A DNA stretch of 64,000 bases from Notospermus geniculatus (taxonomy: Eukaryota > Nemertea > Pilidiophora > Heteronemertea > Lineidae), in the NCBI GenBank assembly GCA_002633025.1, contig NMRB01000319.1, positions 305,821 through 369,820 on the forward strand. Direction: 5' to 3'. The notes beneath the pieces were generated by a model. It saw only the letters and a list, made by a program, of their open reading frames with translations, had not been told where the DNA came from and ran no database searches. A program made the translations under genes and the position numbers. Below, one piece after another: positions 34,230 to 45,028 of this stretch (within the stretch, counting starts at the first letter, position 1; each line of letters begins with the position of its first letter).

Positions 34230-35950
34230 CGCCTGCTCGGTCGCATGATATTTGCTGTTATCATGGCGAGATTTGATATGCAAATTTGATGACCTCACAT
34301 AAGTCAGAACCTGGTGATGGTAAAAGCCTAAAACCGTCACCTACACCTAGGTTATCAAGGATGAGCTTTCAGATTACGCAATGACCATAGAAGGTCAAGG
34401 TCAAACAGTTCTAAATTCTAAATCTGCTCAGAATTTCAGGAGAAAACTACCGGTACGTGTAATTAGAAGCATGCATCAACCATCTCCTATAGGTTTAATC
34501 AAGGATGCCTGTTCCAGTTTCACAATACTTCTCAAGGTCAGAAGTCAAGATCGCAGTCAACCGTAACAGATAACATGAGATAGGTCAGAACGTGGTGATG
34601 GTGGAAGTCTAAGCCTTTCACCTAAACGTAGGTTATCAAGAGTGACCTTTCGGATTACGCACTGACCTTTAAGGTCAGAGGTCAAGGTCAAGGTCAGACA
34701 ATTCTAATACACAAATCTGCTCAGAATTTTAGGCGAAACCTAAGTAGAAGCCTGTATTAACCATCTCCGACCTAAAGATTTAATCAAGAATCCCTGTTCC
34801 AGTTACGCAATATTTTCAGATGTCAGGTCACAGTTAACCAGCTCCAGAGTAATAAACTTCTCATCGGAAACCATTGACATCCCTCCAATGTCCTTCTCTT
34901 GTTTTCTTTTTTCTCCCAGTATACAGTATAATGAAAATAAATTATACACCTCTCATCGGGACTTATCTGTGGTGCTGTCCTGAAGTTTGAGTGAAGTTAC
35001 AGCTTCATATCATGGTTAATTTCTGGGCATTTAAAAATGGTGGACCTGGTGGCAGAGTCAGTAAGGACGGGTGAAACCGCCTGACCTCTCCGTAGGAGAT
35101 TGTGTTTTTATCTGCTGTAAGAATCCCGGCCATTGGTGGATCCCTGTATTTAGCCCAATCAGTGATCGTCTTTTATCTAGGTTTACGTGTCCGCATCCGT
35201 ATACGTTGTGCTTTCTCAAATGAATTAAAGATCCGTCAGAACGCAAACGTATCGGGATGCGTATACGTTTCGGTTTAAGGATAAGTAGCAGTTCTCAAGC
35301 TCTCTATTGTGGTAGTTTTCAATCGCTTGACAAAAGTGAACTACCCTGTGAATTTCGTTCCGAATGGTTCAGCCGTTTCCGAGGTTTGTCGATTTTGCAT
35401 GTCATCGCCCTTTATTCAGGGTTGACAAAAATTTATTCAGTGTTGACAAAAATTTATTCAAGTTGCAGAAATTCGTTTTAAAGATGAATATAAGCATCTT
35501 GATCAATATTTTTCAGACTGTTATAATCTAAATATCTTGAGCAATAAAATTTTTAAGATGTTGAATGGAAATTTACACATTTTAAATACAAGAACAGGAC
35601 ATCGGAGCGATATCATTGTGGTTTCCGATCCTGAAGACCGTGGCCAATGTACGACTAACGAACGTATGAGAAGTTCACTACTCTAGAGCTGGTTGACTGC
35701 GACCTTGACCTCTGACCTTGAGAAGTATTGCGTTTCTGGAACAGGCATCTTGAATTAAACCAATAGGAGATTTACATTTTAGAACTGTTTGACCTTGAGC
35801 TTGACCTCTGACCTTAAAGGTCAATCCGTAATCTGCCACCATCAGCAGGTTCTGACTATCACTTATATTATCAGCGACGGTTGACTGTGACCTTGACCTT
35901 GACCTCTGACCTTGAGAAGTAGGCCTACTGCGTAAATGAAACAGGCATCC
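34230..35950. repeat. Dispersed repeat units with AAGGTCAAGGTCA words
   Basis: Several units of about 200-270 bases (near 34,280, 34,570, 35,700, 35,860) combine GGTTATCAAG, a TTACGCA(A/C)TGACC word, GGTCAAGGTCA and TCAGAATTT in either orientation. The first unit (34,230-34,450) is the inverted counterpart of 37,930-38,150. Confidence 0.75.
35462..35640 (+). pseudogene. AT-rich coding fragment 1
   Basis: An AT-rich open stretch encodes roughly 55 residues rich in Asn/Lys/Phe (for example EYKHLDQYFSDCYNLN). It shares composition with fragments at 35,955-36,093, 37,196-37,275 and 37,707-37,913, unlike the flanks. I suspect pieces of one mobile or viral-derived element. Family not recognised. 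Confidence 0.35.
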
Positions 35951-35954
35951 TTGA

Positions 35955-36093
35955 TTAATGATTAGAGATAGTTGGATAAATATTATGCCTTTAAATGGTT
36001 CAGATAATCTTAAAAAGAGTTCTAAAGTAAATTTTGATATTTTTCAAAATCAATTAACTAAAGCTAAACAATTCATGATAATTACAACCTGTA
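35955..36093 (+). pseudogene. AT-rich coding fragment 2, interrupted by a MITE
   Basis: Encodes a stretch including SWINIMPLNGSDNLKK and FDIFQNQLTKAKQF. It is broken by the MITE at 36,094-37,195, after which a similar AT-rich frame resumes (NENEPRSDGIAERIDMNNN, to about 37,275). Confidence 0.35.
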
Positions 36094-37195
36094 TAAAGGT
36101 GCTGGGGACTTAACAGAGGTTTTCAACTTTGGGGAAATCTCGGAAAGTAATACAGCTATCTTGTTGAAAATTTCACGGTTGACACTATGGTCCATATCAT
36201 TGATCATGACGTAACATCAACCTGCTCCTTCTATTGTTTCACTACTTACTGTAATTAGTCCTTTTGAATGCCTTAGAAATTGCTGAAGGAATCAATATAT
36301 TCCATTGAGAGTTTGACTCAATATCCTTGGGATCATGTTGAATAAGATTATCCAAAAGAAAACAAACAGGTTCTATCACGACAGGGCTTTTTTAAGGATA
36401 GAAATATCGGTTATGCTGCCCAGTTTCAACTTATACTGAAGTCTGAGCCACAGGGTTTCATGCATGATTAGAAGTCTTGACATAACAGGCCAACAACAAT
36501 ACATGGGCCTAACCACTCATGGAGGGGCAAGGGTGATGAATTGAATAATGTCAAGTGAACTCTTTGCAAGTTTAAGGACAGTGACATCACATGTCTGTTA
36601 TGTTTTGACTAGACACACTGCTTGGAAAAATAACCACACAGAAAGGAGACCTGCCCCTGTTCATTTCTGCTGTTATCGGAAACACTCAAAAAGGCCCAGA
36701 TATGGAAGAATCATTTGACCATTACAAGCTGTTACAGCATTATGGAATAATAGGGAGGGAACCCTGTCCCCTCTGTAAGAATTGGTCAGTCCATTCCCCT
36801 TTGCACAATGGCTTTTTAGGCCTACTGCCAAAAGGCTACTCAGTGCAGCCCTTGAATAAAACAGAAAATTGAGAAATCTTACGGTAAAAATGATGCATTT
36901 TTAACTATCCCTGTTTGAAAAACTTCACTTTTTACTGGCTGATGTGACAGTACATAGTCCAGGCTGTACATAGATAGTGTTTTGAAACAAACTGCTAATG
37001 ACTGCTTTCCCATACAGAGCTCAAAAGTACTAATTACAGAAAGTGGTGAAACAATAGAAGGTGCCGGTTGATATTATGTCATGATGATTGATATGGACCA
37101 TTGTGTTAACCATGAAAGTTTCAACAAGATAGCTTTCTTACTTTCCGAGATTTCCCCAAAGTTGAAAACCTCTCTTAAGTCCCCAGCACCTTTGA
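36094..37195. mobile_element. Fold-back MITE, 1.1 kb
   Basis: The left arm starts ATAAAGGTGCTGGGGACTTA and the right arm ends TAAGTCCCCAGCACCTTT. The arms match for about 160 bases (GTTTTCAACTTTGGGGAAAT and its complement). It sits inside the AT-rich coding patch. Confidence 0.85.
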
Positions 37196-37282
37196 TAATG
37201 AAAATGAACCACGAAGTGACGGCATAGCCGAAAGAATTGATATGAATAATAATTTTGATAATATACAAACTTTGTTTGACAA

Positions 37283-37554
37283 GTTACAGTACAGGTCACA
37301 ATTGACATCCCTACGGCTTCGCGTAAGTTACTCGTAAGTTACCCGTAACGTACGCGTAACTCACGGCTTTGGTTTCGCGTAACTCGGCAAAATCACGCAA
37401 CTCGCCTCGTAAATCACTGCTTAGCTAGCGAAATTCGCGTAACTCACCTCGTAAGTTACGCGTAACATAGCTCGTGAGTTGTTGCGTAAGTTACGTGTGA
37501 ATTACGCGTAACTTGCGCGAATTTAGGGATGTCAATTGTGACCTGTACTGTAAC
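37283..37554. mobile_element. MITE, 272 bp, with TTACGCG repeats
   Basis: Inverted ends GTTACAGTACAGGTCACAAT followed by TGACATCCCTA. The centre is made of alternating CGTAAGTTACGCGTAAC words, each palindromic. Confidence 0.9.
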
Positions 37555-37613
37555 TTGCTCTACTTTTATGCCCTGAATCGCAAAGCGGCAACAAAGTTGC
37601 AAGGCGAGCGAAG

Positions 37614-37680
37614 CTCATTACAGCTTTGCTGAATAAATGAAATTTATTTACAGCTTTGCTGAATAAATGAAATTTATTTA
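37614..37680. repeat. Two tandem copies of a 30-bp unit
   Basis: ACAGCTTTGCTGAATAAATG plus AAATTTATTT occurs twice in tandem just before the short frame at 37,707. Confidence 0.9.
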
Positions 37681-37706
37681 CTCAATTGAAACTTTCTGTT
37701 AATTAA

Positions 37707-37913
37707 ATGGCAGCTATTGGAATGATGATAGGTGGTGCTTTAGTTAATGCATTTGCTTTTACAGGTTCAGGTTATTTGTTTAAAACGTTAGATAAAAATG
37801 GTTATGTAGCTGAAATGAAAAGACATAACACTGCACGAAATGGGTTGTTATCCTGTGTTTTTTCTGTTATACTTGATTCAGTATTCTTGGCGTATATTGT
37901 GTTAAACCTATAA
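37707..37913 (+). CDS. Small hydrophobic protein, 68 aa, probably truncated
   Basis: Starts at an ATG after an AT-rich leader. The first about 25 residues are small and hydrophobic with a GG motif (IGMMIGGALVNAF), followed by a charged part with KRHN. The tail looks out of register after about residue 45, suggesting a frameshift or truncation. The style recalls small proteins of mobile or virus-derived elements. The family is not identified. Confidence 0.35.
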   Translation: MAAIGMMIGGALVNAFAFTGSGYLFKTLDKNGYVAEMKRHNTARNGLLSCVFSVILDSVFLAYIVLNL

Positions 37914-37929
37914 GAGATAGTTAATGCAG

Positions 37930-38160
37930 GCTTCTAATTAGTTTTTTCCTGAAATTCTGGGCAGATTTGCATTTTAGAACTGTTTGACCTTGACGTTGAC
38001 CTCTGAACTTCAAAGTCATTGCGTAATCTGAAAGGCCATCCTTGATAACCTAGGTGTAGGCTTTAGGCTCTTACCATCACCAGGTTCTGACTTGTATCAT
38101 GTTATTAAATTTGCATATCAAATCTCGCCATGATATCAGCAATGAATTGGTCCATGGACC
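37930..38160. repeat. Inverted counterpart of the 34.2-kb repeat
   Basis: Reads CCTGAAATTCTGGGCAGATT, TTGACCTTGACGTTGACC, AACCTAGGTGTAGG, CACCAGGTTCTGA and CATATCAAATCTCGCCATGA, the reverse complement of 34,230-34,450. It frames the AT-rich segment. Confidence 0.85.
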
Positions 38161-38401
38161 ATGTGCTCACCTGTGTGAATGTAACAGAAGAATCAATGAC
38201 AAATAATGTTAAATCGAAATGTTCCCGGGCAAGCCTTGAGTTCCAGGTGCAGAGCCAAATTGCAACGTCAACAATGTTATCTTCCAAATTAAACCATCCA
38301 TTGTAACAGGATATGGCATCCTCTGTCATCATTCCGAATTTCGAGGCAAAACGCAGTTTTCTAAGGGTGACTTTAATATTTTATTGAGACACCTTCTAGC
38401 A

Positions 38402-38596
38402 TTATGGGATTACTGCATCATATTGCTGGTGTTCCCGACGTATGAGTTGGACTTGGGCTGCAAGTGGTGTGTCGCAATGTCTTGAGATGATCTCACTGTC
38501 ATTCACCCCATGCATTTCTAGCCCTGGCTGACTAATGACATCATAGTTTTCATTCAGACTCCTAAACTCCTCCCGCAGTCTCAAACCGCTACCCAC
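38402..38596 (-). CDS. Possible terminal exon of an unrecognised gene
   Basis: A 64-codon minus-strand frame (LRLREEFRSLNENYDVISQ...) ends at a stop about 25 bases before AATAAA. Composition looks coding, but no upstream exon was assigned and no family is recognised. Confidence 0.25.
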   Translation of the reverse strand: MGSGLRLREEFRSLNENYDVISQPGLEMHGVNDSEIISRHCDTPLAAQVQLIRREHQQYDAVIP

Positions 38597-38599
38597 TAC

Positions 38600-40514
38600 G
38601 TTACCCGCGCTAAGAAACTGCTATTGTTGACGCCAGCTTCAACGTATGACCAGTAGACGGCCTTAGCTGTCCGATTCGGGGAATCCCCGTTGGGAATGTG
38701 CCACTTGCTGGTAAAACGAACCAAATTTGTGGTTCTCGGCCAGCTTCTATGAAGTAATAGGATCATATAGCCTTCAACATGTCCGAAACGTGGATGCACA
38801 CTAACAGGTGCGCGACAACATTGATCAAATTTGCAAATGGCGTTAATTTTGTAGACTTCCCAGTTGGAAAAATTATGAATACACAGTGTACATTTTGTAC
38901 ACGTATTCATAGCCAATCAGAAAGTGTGTTACGGCGGCACGGTTAAACCCGTGATGATGGCTTGTGATTGGATCCCTCCTCAAACAGCGCCGTCTATTGA
39001 TTATCCGTCAGTTTTGGCGCCAATCATGCCAGTGTTTAGTCTATACCAGTCCTATGGCCAACTATAAAAACTGGGGACGAGTGTATCAGACTACATGAAC
39101 AAATACTCCGCCTTCCAAAGCTGAAGCCCCCCCCCCCAAAAAAAATCAGTATAATTTGGTTTTCAAAGTTTACCAAAACATACAACGAACACCGCTAAGG
39201 CTTCGTTAGTATGAAAACGTCTGCGATGGTCTTCAGCAAACCTCATGTTGCCTCCACAATGAAGGGCGTGCGTCTAACAAGAGCTAGTTGAGAGAGCCTT
39301 GGGTTGCGATACCCTAAGGTCGAAAATAATTAGCAGGTAAAATTTTATAATGCCCAACGTAGATTTTTTTCGACACGGAGTGTACCGCAGACCCCTCGAC
39401 CAAGGCACTGAGTGCTCTTTATTTGTCATCTACCGTACCGATACAAAAATTTTTTTAAAATATTATAAAATGTTATAAGTAATATAATATATAATTCACC
39501 CTAACTTGATCATGGGCAAAGTGCTAAGCTTGGAAATGTGCACAAGTCAGTGGTGAAAAATCCATGTAATGAAACGATGTTCGATGTTGTAATCTGTACG
39601 ATTGCGTATACTTTCAAGATACAGAATAGCACAAAATTGACACACAAAATGATAATAAGGAAAAAGTCAATCTCCAGAATTCACGAATTTACGACCCCTT
39701 TTCTAGAGTTTCAGATTGTAAAGTTCCACTTGAAAAAGACCCCGGTTGGGGTCGTAAATTCGTGAATTCTGGAGATTGACTTTTTGCTTATTATCATTGC
39801 GTATACTTTGTTTGCCAATAAGATGAAAAGGAGGTCAACTTCTCTTGAATGTAAGATATTAGGAAAATGGGTAAAATATGGATTAATCCAAATAAAAACT
39901 CCGCTTCGTATACGGCAGTCATCCCAACGGAGGTAACTTTATTCGGGTGCTGGTCCATTTCCGGCTGATGCATAGCGTACATCAAACTCCTCCAGTGCCT
40001 TCGCATTCCACATTTTATGATGTTCCAATTACGACACTGCGCCCAGGTGCCTTAGTGCTTTGCAAAATCGAGCATGCGATATTTATTTCCCATCCCCATA
40101 TGAAATAAAGTCAGAAACAATAAACAACTGCATGTTTTGTAATCACTCACTCAAGTTTTTGAACTGATAGGGATGATAGATAGTCATAACAAAGTAATAA
40201 CAATAGAACTATTTTTGCGCATGGTCATGGAGTTGGGTCCTACTTTGTACACAACCCAAACGATGAAGCAATCAGGTAAAAGTAGGTCGGCGAAACGTTT
40301 GGTGCAGTGCCCATGAAAGACTTCCTTTCCCGGCTTCCTTTCCATTTGGCATGTATTGGAATATAAAGATTTCCATTGCATTTGGCATGTATGTCGGAAT
40401 ACTACGACCCTCCGCCGAAATAGTCCGGACCTGGGGGCAGTATCGTAATGGAGCATTACGGCACTGCAGAGGAGTTAGAGCATACATGTAGAGAAATTAT
40501 TTACCATTTAAATC
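38600..40514. other. Repeat-bearing region without a recognised gene
   Basis: Holds the palindromic hammerhead-like repeat at 39,660-39,795. The rest shows no convincing coding block. Confidence 0.35.
39660..39795. repeat. Hammerhead-like repeat, copy 4 (palindromic dimer)
   Basis: An antisense half (AAAGTCAATCTCCAGAATTC, ACGAATTTACGACCCC) is joined to a sense half (AAAGACCCCGGTTGGGGTCG, GAATTCTGGAGATTGACTTT). The two halves form a fold-back unit of about 135 bp. Confidence 0.75.
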
Positions 40515-41468
40515 TCACATTACACGATCGTAAATTTCTACTGAAACGAAATGCTCTCGCAAGCCTGGAGCCATCCGTGGAGGGCGTTTAAAATGAAATA
40601 ATGCGCCGTCTTTGGGGTGGAATACGTAATGTGGCAAACGCCCATGGTTGATATTGGGGTAAAAAGTTCCAATTTTCTCTGTAATCGTTTTCTCCTTCGA
40701 GTCATATTTTACGAAGCCGTCTTTTGGGCAACAAACACGTTTCAGTCCGACAGAGCGAAGCATCGGTACACAAATTAAGAACAACATATTGTAAAATTTA
40801 TTGAAATATAACAAAGCGCCACCACCCAGATAGCGTCTCAAGAATTTTCTTGGCTGGTATTTTGTGACCCGGTAATTATCAATGAGAAGATACACAATGA
40901 CATATAGGCCTATCATATCAAAAATGTAAACATCATTGGTAATAACTTGTGGGTGGTTCGTCAAAGGAAAGACGATTCCATTTGTAAGGAAAAAACGAAC
41001 TCGACCAGTTTCGTTTGACAAATTTATGTCATAAATGGTGGCGCCCATGAAATTTGGAACGCAGTACACGGCGACTTTTCTCTCATGACCTATTCTTATG
41101 AGATAGTTTATTCCTCCTGATTTGCATTTAACAGTGCTCGGTATGACGATGTTCTCTTCAAATTTCCCTCTCTTGACGTCATAAAGCAGGCAGGATTTTT
41201 TCCACCGAATAGGAGAATAAAACATTAGGTAGCCCATGTAAAGAGATGGTACAACCTTAGAGACCTTTTTATAGAAGGAAGATTTGTATTCGATTCCAAA
41301 GTAGCCCCTCTTGTTTACGGAATGAATAACAACATTTGCATAGCGTGTCGTCCTCGGGGGTTGAAGGTGTACTATTTTCCCTGAATAGTCAGGGAACCAA
41401 AGCTCACGAATGCCTGCCCTCAGCGGTGGCCGGAATGGGATTACCTTTCCAAGTTTATATTTAATCAT
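40515..41468 (-). CDS. Unrecognised protein family, member 3
   Basis: A single open frame of 317 codons, start MIKYKLGKVIPFRPP, end VEIYDRVM. It is clearly related to member 1: the N-terminus (VYKFRKRVPFKPP there), LLYDVKRGKFEENIVIPS versus VYDLRKKSIVGDFLLPA, RVRFFLTNGI versus RIQLILTKGV, VCCPKDG versus FYCPKHG, and HPKDGALFHFKRPPRMAPG versus VPKDGSLLYFEQCNRPGPG. About 315 residues is the family length seen here. Beta-rich, basic, no signal peptide. It follows another minus-strand frame (41,653-41,465) with an ATGA overlap. Function unknown. Confidence 0.65.
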   Translation of the reverse strand: MIKYKLGKVIPFRPPLRAGIRELWFPDYSGKIVHLQPPRTTRYANVVIHSVNKRGYFGIEYKSSFYKKVSKVVPSLYMGYLMFYSPIRWKKSCLLYDVKRGKFEENIVIPSTVKCKSGGINYLIRIGHERKVAVYCVPNFMGATIYDINLSNETGRVRFFLTNGIVFPLTNHPQVITNDVYIFDMIGLYVIVYLLIDNYRVTKYQPRKFLRRYLGGGALLYFNKFYNMLFLICVPMLRSVGLKRVCCPKDGFVKYDSKEKTITEKIGTFYPNINHGRLPHYVFHPKDGALFHFKRPPRMAPGLREHFVSVEIYDRVM

Positions 41469-41653
41469 CGCTTGGTCCTAGAAGAATCATAGACAAGCCA
41501 GAATAAAGCGTCACGTTCCAGAATTGCTGGTTTATAGCTCACTGTTGCAACCGACTCCCAAGGTTTTGCCCTGACATCCAATATGGCCACGCGGTTGCCA
41601 TCTTCAATTTTGCATTTCACATCATAATTTGATAAGCGCTTATCATAAATCAA
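41465..41653 (-). pseudogene. Short frame upstream of family member 3
   Basis: A 62-codon frame whose stop overlaps the start of member 3 (ATGA). It includes IEDGNRVAILDVRAKPWESV. It may be a remnant of an adjacent gene copy. No family is recognised. Confidence 0.25.
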
Positions 41654-41723
41654 CTTCGCGTCCCAGGAGGCATGGTCGATTTTGGTGGTGCTCTGATTAC
41701 CAATAATGTATGGTCACCTTCGG

Positions 41724-42212
41724 TCATACCCTGAGGTTGGGGTAACTATTACTCTGAAGTGAAATCTTTATTACCTTCTTCTGAAACATCTCAGCTCGTG
41801 GATATCTCGCAGCTTCGTGTTTCTCCATGCATGTCCCTCGCCGGTCACTCATCTGACACACATGACCGCTATGTTTCGGAATCGCTACGAAGGTCGTACA
41901 GTTCAGGATCTTGAGACAGACGAAAGAACATGAAATAAGTGACTTTCCTCGTCCGTGACCCAAGGAAGGTGACAGTAAACTCCAACCTGTCACGACATTT
42001 TGGTAAAAAGCGTTATTCCCCGCGACTTCCATTTTAAATTCGAAAGGTATAAAGTAGATGGTAAGGTATAGAGTTCTGTTTCTACATGAGAGGCGTAGGA
42101 TTTGATACTGAGTGGCTACTTCGAAGCCCTTCGGAAGCATTCGTGAAAACTCGGCCGAATATTCGGCGAGGTCACAGCAACAATCTCGCCACGAAGAAGA
42201 AAAGTGAAACAT
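41724..42212 (-). pseudogene. Possible degraded extra copy of the same family
   Basis: A 162-codon frame containing LYLTIYFIPFEFK (compare VYLTVYFVVIRN in member 2) and VVTGWSLLSPS...IPKHSG (compare FITGSIIWSLM...CPKHG in member 1). If real, two copies stood in tandem here. Similarity is faint. Confidence 0.3.
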
Positions 42213-42596
42213 CTAGCATCAAGTTAATTATCGGTTGTGAGCGTATATTTTCTGGGACTACCACAGAATTGTGGAAATTAAAGGAAAAAGAACAATTACG
42301 ACAAGAACAACAGTATCAACATCAACACGATGATAGTTTGATGTTTATGGCAGCTTGTGCCTGCATGAAATGAGGATGGAAACAGAAGTCGAGGGGAAAA
42401 TGAGGAGGGGTGTCTTTTATGAGAATTGACTGATCGAAGACAAATGAGTCAATTCTTTGTTTATTGAGGTGAAGTAAAAGTGATTAGGACGGAATATTGA
42501 TCGACCAATCGATAACGATTTGCCAAACTACTACTGGCGCATTATAAAGAGATGGTACCCTCACTTAAGCACAAAGTGTTAATGTCGCCCAAACTA

Positions 42597-42745
42597 GTGT
42601 ACCCAGGTTGCGGAGTTAGGATGGTTAGCGTTGACGGTTAGGGTCAGGACTAGGTTTAGGATTAGGGTAGGGGTCAGTGACAAGGGTTGAGGGTCAGGGT
42701 TGGGGTTAGGGTTAGGGGTTTGGGCTTGGAATTAGTGTGTAGGAT
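42597..42745. repeat. Degenerate TTAGGG-like repeat
   Basis: GGGTTAGGGTTAGGGG and variants (GGGTCAGG, GGTTGGGG) over about 150 bases. It resembles a decayed interstitial telomeric tract. Confidence 0.65.
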
Positions 42746-44460
42746 CAGGACTGGATGACATTTACCCATTCAGCCTCACTTAAGACACTTAAAATCGTCA
42801 TAAACATATTTTGGGGCTTGTTGGCACGGGGACTGTTGCCGCATGCATACCCATCCTTAAACCGCCTCTGCGGTTGCTGTCGCAGCGGTAAATCGCACAG
42901 TAACGTCTTTTGGGCCAGTTTACTTCCCACTCGCGATCATCCATCTGGTTCACTCCTAAATTTATATGATTTATTTAAAGAAATAAAGTATTTGGAACTA
43001 TCGAAATATATTATTATTTCTTATTTTTGTGTTACCCAATTAAATCAAGATAATTTGAATAATGGCCAATAGAGGGCGCGCAGTCTACGATTTCAGGCAC
43101 GGACGCATAAAGAAGCATTTGTAAATTCACGGATGTGATAACTGTCGTGCATTTGACAGGAAAATTTAGTGTACGTGTATTAGGCAGTGGTCCGTCAAGA
43201 TGTCAACATTCCGCGTTTTCTACCTCCATACAGTATAGACTTACCTACGTTATGCGAAGGATTAAGTCGCGCTTCAATCACATCACGTACTCGATTAGTA
43301 CCACGATCATCCACTAGGAACTGTACAAATTTAATCATACATGTAGTGGGGTGTTCAATAACTTTCCGCGTGAACTCCTCCCACTATTACTTGTCGAACG
43401 ATAGCTTTGGCGACGAAAATCGCTCTCCTGCGAGTGGGTTAGGCTTTTACTGCTATTACAGTGCATGCAAGTACTCTATGAAGAATACGTCTTGTAATTG
43501 GCCCCGCCTCCTATTCATAAACCGAACGTAACATGAACGTATGCCTTGATCACGTGTTAATAGGTATCTTCCACGGAACGCCACGTAAGCTCCGGTTATT
43601 ACCATCTTCACTGAGTTCAGGTCAAGACTCGGCTTCTCCTCCCTTGACCTTCACGGAAGCAAACCACATTCCGTGTTCAAGGATTTCCCCCGTCCCAGAA
43701 ATAGCAACCAATCACGGCAGAGCTTGCATCGGCAGCTCGGGTATGATGATAAGATGGCGGGCTCGATGAAACTTTATTCGAATGCAAAGTCTCCGTGCAA
43801 GGACTTACAAGTACTCAAAAAGAAGCCGCGAAGGCAATATTCGATGGAGACTATTTGTTATTCTGTTGTAGGACTGGCAGTGGTAAGTCAATTATGTGCC
43901 AGCAGGCCAGTGTTGTCCGCTACGAAGTTGAACGGCGTACTCGTATTGAATAAATTACCGCATGAGAACCGAGGCTTCTGATTGGTCGCACGAGAAAATC
44001 CCAAAGCGTTGAACACGGAATCTGGTTGCTTGCTGCAGAGTGTAGGAAGAGGTTAGCGATTTCTACATGATGCATTATGCAGAATGGTTATTACTTATAG
44101 GCCTACGGTGACGTATTCTCCAATAACAGGATCTTTGTAATTAGTGCCGTACAGTGCCCATGGCATGTATGGATATAACTGCTCTGTTGGAGAATGTTTT
44201 GCTTTAGTCTACGTTCTCAATGAACGTCGTCAGATGTGAAGTCTGATTGGTCATTGTCCTATTGAAACTCCTCCTCCGTAAGCTGACTGACGTGGCGAGC
44301 CAGGCGCCGCTGACCTCCGTCTGGTATTGCCGCGATGACCAATGTCCATATTTGGACACGAGCTGCAGCCTGGTTCCAATCGCCACCGTTTAGATGGCGC
44401 TGCGTAGACGGTGGCCAGTCAGCATGAGTCAGGTTGCCCTTTAGTCCGCAGACTATTATC
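42746..44460. other. No gene recognised
   Basis: Several short open frames but no motif, conserved domain or clear repeat structure. Confidence 0.3.
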
Positions 44461-44465
44461 AATAA

Positions 44466-44580
44466 TTATGGTTCCCGATCATGAAGATCGGGAACCATAT
44501 TGTTTTTGGTCGTGGTGTCAGTGTGTGCGTGTGTGTGTGTGGGTGCGTGTGTGTGTCTGTGTCCGTCTGTCACGCCTTCA
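44466..44580. repeat. Palindrome followed by (TG)n microsatellite
   Basis: GGTTCCCGATC-ATGAA-GATCGGGAACC hairpin at about 44,470-44,496, then a TGTGCGTG/TGTGTG tract. The GGGAACCATA word recurs at 45.83 kb and, inverted, at 51.56 kb, suggesting ends of one repeat family. Confidence 0.7.
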
Positions 44581-45028
44581 TATCTTATCTCCTTCAACAG
44601 CTACAGCTCTGGTAACACATCCTACCCCTAGGTTTGTCAACCTGGGCAATCCAATGAGCTAATCATTTTCAACATCAGATGCCTCCATCATGATGTAATC
44701 AACATATCAGACTTGATATTTTGTCCGTCACGCTTTTATCTGATGCCATAACTCAGCTCCTTTAACACCTAGAGCAACAGAAACAAGTTCTACCCTTAGG
44801 TTTTCATACCCTAGGAATCGAATGGACTGGTTACTTTTGATCTGAGATGATGGGGTCATGGTGATATCAATATCACAAATTTGATATTTTGAGATAACTT
44901 GCCATATTGTCAACTGAGCAACATGAAACAAGTCTCAGTTCATGCCTGCTTATCCAAGGACTGGACTGTGTTAAAATTCACAGCCTCACCTGTCCGGGTG
45001 ATTGAAATATCATGAGATTTTGATATGT

